A stretch of 10,685 nt of DNA from Anaerolineales bacterium (GTDB taxonomy: Bacteria > Chloroflexota > Anaerolineae > Anaerolineales > E44-bin32): NCBI GenBank assembly GCA_023144145.1, contig JAGLGG010000106.1:1-10685 (forward strand), read 5' to 3'. Below the pieces are notes generated by a model. The model did not search any database. It was given only the letters and a program-made list of their open reading frames with translations, and had not been told where the DNA came from. Positions 6,406 through 10,685 of this stretch are shown here, piece by piece. Each line of letters starts with the position of its first letter. Positions within the stretch are counted from its first letter, which is position 1. The position numbers were made by a program, and so were the translations under genes.

Positions 6406-9102
6406 TCAACCCTCGTCCTCTAGGTTCGATTGCGAACCATTCTCCGGCATTGCGTATATTGTAACGTCACCCATTTTATAAACCATCTTCATAAAGTTAG
6501 AAAATTTTTCTTCATTTATCGGAGCAAATTCAGGAGGTTGATATTTACTGCGCTCCAATGTTCCGACGAAAACGTAATCAACTCCATGCTCAATGATCAA
6601 TGTCTTCGCTAGCTCCCAATCATCCGTAGTATATATCTCAGCAATATCACCCTCCCGGCTTCCTTGATAACTGAAATCACCACGCCATTGGAACTCATGA
6701 TAAGGCCATCCCAAGAGAGTTGATAGACCAGTGTGAGTCGACACCCTCCCAAAGGAACTGTAACTGCCCCCAACTGCCTCAAGAATCACACCATCGTCAA
6801 GATATTTATCAATCCATTGAATCGCGGCGTACTCATCGGGTCTCGACCTCTCCAAGTAAGCGATGCCATCAAAAGTTAATCCATTTGCTGGAGCGAATTG
6901 ATTGGTCTTTGTCCAAGTTGAGAGTATGGGATAGAGCAAGCTTAATACGACAGGTACAAAAACAAGCAGTTGGAGCAGCTGCACACCTCTGAGGCGCCTT
7001 GGCCATAGTTGGACGGCAGCATAGGCTGCAGCAATTCCCCACAGGACCCAAGCAGCATAATAGAACTTGAATATTGTATTCATCCGGTGACCGAAAGAAT
7101 CTCTCACATATAAAAAATCTGGTCCGATCACTAAAAGGGCTCCAATAGTTATTAGAAAAACCACAAATATGCTGCTAGGATTTTGTTGGAACGGTCGCTC
7201 ACCCTTTTTCAACTTTATCGCCAAGAGAATCGAAATACTCAAAGAGATCGTGATACCTAATAGCAGTGCAGTCCAAGAGCCGGTCAGTCGACGTGAAATT
7301 GCAGCCGACACAAGGTCTCCAACTGCCTCTTGAACAGTCTCACCGGTCGCTCCAAGGCCAGCTAAAACAGAATCCAGAATCGCAGGACTACTAGATATTG
7401 AGAAATACGCCAGCAACCCCAGAAGTGATGAAATAACAAGAAGACCAAGCGGGATCCCAAAGGCGATCAGCAACAGCAACCGATACCCTATCCTTCGTAT
7501 CGCTGGTATTGCTTCTTTTAGGACCCACACAAAGAGTGGGAGAAAGAGTGGAGCGAACATGATTAAAAACTGGTGAAGCCGCGTCGGAAAGAGGATGTTT
7601 GGAAGGACACCGCCCACCTGGGATCCGAATCCCGGGTACCATGGCAAGTAAAAGATAATTGCCATAATGAACAACCCGAAATATGTGATCGCTACGCGTT
7701 TTATAACCTTTGCACTTAAACCTTCCCATTGATTCCATAGAATGATCAGGAACAATAAACTGATATAAATGGGGAAATCCGAAATATTGAGAAAAGCCAA
7801 TGCTCCAAAAATCCACGCACTAATCCAAAATTCCATGCGCGGTAGAGCCACTTCGATCCAGCCCAGAGCGATGAAAACCATCGCAATACCTATTACGCTG
7901 AATAATCCTAATTGGAACAAGACATCACGAATATTGATCAAATTATCAATTGTTTCCAGATCTGTATTGATAAATATCAAGATCTGAAGGCCAGCGATGA
8001 TTAGGACAAAAACCGCAAATGCGATGATGATGTGAGGCAGCTTTATCTTCTGACTGATTTTTCCACCCAGCCGGAAAGGTCCAGAATATCGAGCCAAAAA
8101 AATGTTCAAGCTAAGCAGGATTGCGAGCAAGACGAAAGGCAGGGCAAGCAAGTGGGGATGGTTATCCGCCAGCAAGAAACTGAAGAATGGAAATTCATCG
8201 ATCATCTCAATCGTGGATCCATTCAATCTAACGTCAAAGATTACTCTTGAGGCTTGCCACCACCAAAGGTAACGATCCGGGATCCAGGTTGGTGAGGTTG
8301 AAGGTGGGTTAGCGAGGTCATCTAACCCGAGCCATGTCCAAAATGCTGATGTCGATTGACCATCTGTAACTTGAGACCAAAAGATATGGCGGTGATATAA
8401 CACATCAAAAACAACTTCCAGATTCCCGGCTACCAAGATAAATAACGGCCCTAGAAGAGGAGCTAATAAACGTTTTTTTCCACTTGCTGCGAACAGATTG
8501 TATAGAACGGAATATGCAGCAATCGCTGCAAGCGCAAACCAGAGCGCATTGCCCAGGTTGAACGCTTCAGAAGATAGAACACCAGTTACTCTCGTGAGGA
8601 AAGCTAAGAGGATATAACCATAGTAATAGTACGAAATCGCAAAATCTGACAGCCAAGGATCGCTTGGAGGAAAAGCATCTGATCGTAAAATGGAGTTGAG
8701 AAATGCCAATTCCATTGGCTTCTCAGTGTGTTGGATTTCAGGTGTATTTGCTCGAACGAATGCCCAGAAAACGAATACCAGCAAAAAGAGAATTTCCGAT
8801 GTAAGTACGACGCGTACATTTTCTTTCAACCAGGATCGTATTGCACTCCAATTCGACTTTGCGACAAGGAAACCTGCGATCGCGAGAATTGCGACCGAGA
8901 TCAGCGCACCATTCAAATCATTTTTGACCGCCCCAAATGATGCGCCTATCCACAGTAAATACCCAGCAACAAGTAAGCCCAAAATTCTGCTTATCCCGTA
9001 CCCACGATCCGATAAGCGATTGAAGAGACGCCAACACAAGGGAAAGGCGAACATTCCCAGGATACTGCTAACGGTCCACCAGATCAGGACCGAACCGATC
9101 AC
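6406..9102 (-). CDS. DUF2298 (Chlor_Arch_YYY) polytopic membrane protein, GT-C-like
   Basis: An 898-residue, complete, very hydrophobic protein with about 19 candidate membrane segments. Family motifs in order are TPEIQHTEKPME at 120-131, FPPSDPW at 144-150 followed by an aromatic YYYYGY run, EFPFFSFLLADNHPH at 303-317, NISDFPIY in the central region, and RMNTIFKFY at 673-681. After the last membrane segment comes a soluble tail (about 752-898) containing YAAIQWI and DYVFVGTLER. The early acidic loop and overall topology resemble GT-C glycosyltransferases using lipid-linked sugars; this is an inference, as no substrate is known. It starts with GTG at 9102, supported by GAGGT six bases upstream. 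The start overlaps the stop of the preceding paralogue (GTGA), so translation is probably coupled. Confidence 0.88.
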   Translation of the reverse strand: MIGSVLIWWTVSSILGMFAFPLCWRLFNRLSDRGYGISRILGLLVAGYLLWIGASFGAVKNDLNGALISVAILAIAGFLVAKSNWSAIRSWLKENVRVVLTSEILFLLVFVFWAFVRANTPEIQHTEKPMELAFLNSILRSDAFPPSDPWLSDFAISYYYYGYILLAFLTRVTGVLSSEAFNLGNALWFALAAIAAYSVLYNLFAASGKKRLLAPLLGPLFILVAGNLEVVFDVLYHRHIFWSQVTDGQSTSAFWTWLGLDDLANPPSTSPTWIPDRYLWWWQASRVIFDVRLNGSTIEMIDEFPFFSFLLADNHPHLLALPFVLLAILLSLNIFLARYSGPFRLGGKISQKIKLPHIIIAFAVFVLIIAGLQILIFINTDLETIDNLINIRDVLFQLGLFSVIGIAMVFIALGWIEVALPRMEFWISAWIFGALAFLNISDFPIYISLLFLIILWNQWEGLSAKVIKRVAITYFGLFIMAIIFYLPWYPGFGSQVGGVLPNILFPTRLHQFLIMFAPLFLPLFVWVLKEAIPAIRRIGYRLLLLIAFGIPLGLLVISSLLGLLAYFSISSSPAILDSVLAGLGATGETVQEAVGDLVSAAISRRLTGSWTALLLGITISLSISILLAIKLKKGERPFQQNPSSIFVVFLITIGALLVIGPDFLYVRDSFGHRMNTIFKFYYAAWVLWGIAAAYAAVQLWPRRLRGVQLLQLLVFVPVVLSLLYPILSTWTKTNQFAPANGLTFDGIAYLERSRPDEYAAIQWIDKYLDDGVILEAVGGSYSSFGRVSTHTGLSTLLGWPYHEFQWRGDFSYQGSREGDIAEIYTTDDWELAKTLIIEHGVDYVFVGTLERSKYQPPEFAPINEEKFSNFMKMVYKMGDVTIYAMPENGSQSNLEDEG

Positions 9103-10685
9103 CTCGTTACCTCGAAAATTGTTGTGTCACCATCCAAGTAAACCTGTTGGAGAAATCCGAGATCTTCCATCTCTTTAAATTTCTCGAACCCGAAAGTTGG
9201 GCAGATCAAGCCTCCCTCCTCATCTTTCGAATCGACAGGGGCACAATCCGTGGGGTGAACATCAGGATCCGACATCCCCATAGGTCTCCCATGAAGGTCA
9301 CAAATCACCCCCTCACCAACCCCATCAGGCCAACAAGGTTTTACAAACTCATAATACTGGCTTTCAAGCCGACCCACGATGACGTAACGAACGTCATACT
9401 GATCCAAAAAATCGAGCGCGTCTTCAACCGAGCTGTTTGTATAGAAAGATGTAATTTCATTGGCGCGCATAACCACTGATGAGCCTCCACTCATTCCTCG
9501 TTGTTGTCTTTGGTGCCAATTCCATCCTAGAACCCCTGGCAAACCAGTGTAAATTGAAAATCTCGAACCCCAACGATACTCAGGCGTGTTCGCCTCTACG
9601 ATCACCGGTGTGCCGATCACGTTTTCTTGGATCCATTGAATGGCACGATAGTCCTCGTCCAAAGGCATCGGACCGGCAATATCATAATATGAGGACGATT
9701 CCATAAATGACATTCCATCCAAACTATGTGGAGCGGACTCAGACATTCGATCAGAGATTTTTGCTGGTGTAGCCGTGATTGGATATAGCGCACCCATGAA
9801 CACCACAATACCTGTCACACCGAGCCAGACATATCTCCAAAATCTAGACCACTGATTGATGCTGTTGAAAACCCATGCCGTCGCGACCGCAGCAGAGATA
9901 CTAAGTAGGGTCCAAACTTGGAGATAGAATTTGAATACTGTGTTCATCCTGCTCACATCGCCCCGCAGGACAACAAACTCCACCAAGATCGTCAAGGCTA
10001 ACGCCGTCCCAATAAGGAACAGAATTATTCTTTTCTCAAATGCAAGTCTGCGACGGATAAGTAATAGACCAGACCAAAACAGAAGTATGAATGCGACCGG
10101 TGCTCCACCAAACCCCTGGACAGCGAGAACTACGACGCCAAATAGAATGATGAAAAATACAGCTATGCCCGGGACCACCATGGGGCGAACTCGACGGAGG
10201 GCCGATATCGGCGTAAGTGACATCCATTGCCGTGTCTCCCAAACCAACCAAGACAAGATCAATATAATAAACACGCCATGGGCGGTCAGATAATCTTGAA
10301 TCCCAGTCTGGGATCCAGCCCAAGAGTCCGCTGCAATTGACCCTTGGTACCAAAGGTTAAAAGGCTGAAAGAGCAAGTAAGCCATCCCAATGAGCGCGAC
10401 AGTTGAAAATATCGATTCGGCGATTGATTGGAGCCTAATTTTTTTCTTCAGGATGAAGGGTGCGATCAGAGTTGCAAGCCCAGCAAGAGTCCAATAAGTT
10501 GGAAAATCCCAAGTGTTGGTTGGTCGAAGGGCGCCAAGAATCAGTGCACCCATACAGATTGAAATTGAGTAATCCAGGATCCCCCGTTTCTTGCCATCTT
10601 TGCCGCCATAAAGCCACGAGATCCCCCAGCCAAGGACAGCCACAGTAAGTGGCAAATTGATCATATGCGCATGCAGATCCGCATA
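9099..10685 (-). CDS. DUF2298 (Chlor_Arch_YYY) membrane protein, 5' end outside the window
   Basis: This is the C-terminal part (528 codons visible) of a second DUF2298 protein. The first Met in view (10664) is not the true start. The frame runs open to the window edge, and the preceding residues YADLHAH join MINLP to form the conserved 'DLHxHxxxLP' motif, which sits near residue 313 in the complete neighbour; roughly 300 residues are therefore missing. Numbering from that Met, NTWDFPTY is at 50-57, RMNTVFKFY at 239-247, and a soluble tail follows with YRAIQWIQ and VRYVIVGRLE. About ten hydrophobic segments are visible. The tail contains an insertion with four cysteines (444, 455, 474, 488) that the neighbour lacks. 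Function is unknown; a GT-C-type glycosyltransferase role is inferred. Its stop overlaps the start of the next gene by 4 bp. Confidence 0.88.
   Translation of the reverse strand, partial: YADLHAHMINLPLTVAVLGWGISWLYGGKDGKKRGILDYSISICMGALILGALRPTNTWDFPTYWTLAGLATLIAPFILKKKIRLQSIAESIFSTVALIGMAYLLFQPFNLWYQGSIAADSWAGSQTGIQDYLTAHGVFIILILSWLVWETRQWMSLTPISALRRVRPMVVPGIAVFFIILFGVVVLAVQGFGGAPVAFILLFWSGLLLIRRRLAFEKRIILFLIGTALALTILVEFVVLRGDVSRMNTVFKFYLQVWTLLSISAAVATAWVFNSINQWSRFWRYVWLGVTGIVVFMGALYPITATPAKISDRMSESAPHSLDGMSFMESSSYYDIAGPMPLDEDYRAIQWIQENVIGTPVIVEANTPEYRWGSRFSIYTGLPGVLGWNWHQRQQRGMSGGSSVVMRANEITSFYTNSSVEDALDFLDQYDVRYVIVGRLESQYYEFVKPCWPDGVGEGVICDLHGRPMGMSDPDVHPTDCAPVDSKDEEGGLICPTFGFEKFKEMEDLGFLQQVYLDGDTTIFEVTR
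9109..9113 (-). promoter_or_regulatory. Shine-Dalgarno inside the upstream paralogue, setting a GTG start
   Basis: On the minus strand GAGGT is followed by six bases (AACGAG) and the GTG of the 898-residue DUF2298 gene. It lies within the last codons of the upstream paralogue. It is the main reason to accept the non-ATG start and points to re-initiation by terminating ribosomes. Confidence 0.6.

Noticed and set aside
8690..9178. A 162-codon open frame on the + strand
   Set aside because: It lies antisense to the DUF2298 genes and spans their overlap, has no recognisable motif and is best explained as a shadow frame.

Overview
The window reads as chromosomal DNA of moderate GC from a member of the Chloroflexota, most likely Anaerolineae-like. 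The main evidence is a tandem pair of very hydrophobic DUF2298 proteins (the 'Chlor_Arch_YYY' membrane family, known mainly from Chloroflexi and Archaea). The cmk-plsC pair and the housekeeping glmS are ordinary bacterial genes. This placement is an inference from family distribution, not from a phylogeny.

Layout. On the + strand, 17-2077 encodes a full-length DUF255/YyaL/SPATA20-type thioredoxin-domain protein. Everything after it lies on the - strand. A 222-bp gap (2078-2299) separates it from the convergent glmS (2300-4141) and holds a long-stem palindrome that resembles a dispersed repeat. Upstream of glmS is the one large non-coding stretch, 4142-4708 (567 bp). It contains the glmS ribosome binding site and leader, two GC-rich REP-like hairpins, an AT-rich block, and a degenerate array in which 8-bp units in inverted orientation flank a core of 7-bp units. 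Next come plsC (4709-5428) and cmk (5497-6186), probably one unit transcribed leftwards. Then come two DUF2298 genes (6406-9102, and 9099 to beyond the right edge) that overlap by 4 bp and are probably translationally coupled. The rightmost gene is cut by the window edge: its frame stays open to base 10685, and the residues upstream of the first visible Met match a conserved family motif.

How the genes work together. GlmS makes glucosamine-6-phosphate for peptidoglycan and other amino sugars. PlsC makes phosphatidic acid for membrane lipids. Cmk recycles CMP and dCMP, and CMP is also released during phospholipid synthesis. The DUF2298 pair are polytopic membrane proteins that look like GT-C-type glycosyltransferases, although their substrates are unknown. 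Cell-envelope synthesis is therefore a loose common theme, but only cmk-plsC and the DUF2298 pair look like genuine co-transcribed units.

I found no CRISPR array, transposase, phage gene, tRNA, rRNA or recognisable defence system, and no convincing undescribed multi-gene system. The best leads are the double-period repeat block at 4500-4687, the pair of diverged DUF2298 paralogues with a Cys-containing insertion in only one of them, and mutually exclusive pairings in the glmS leader.
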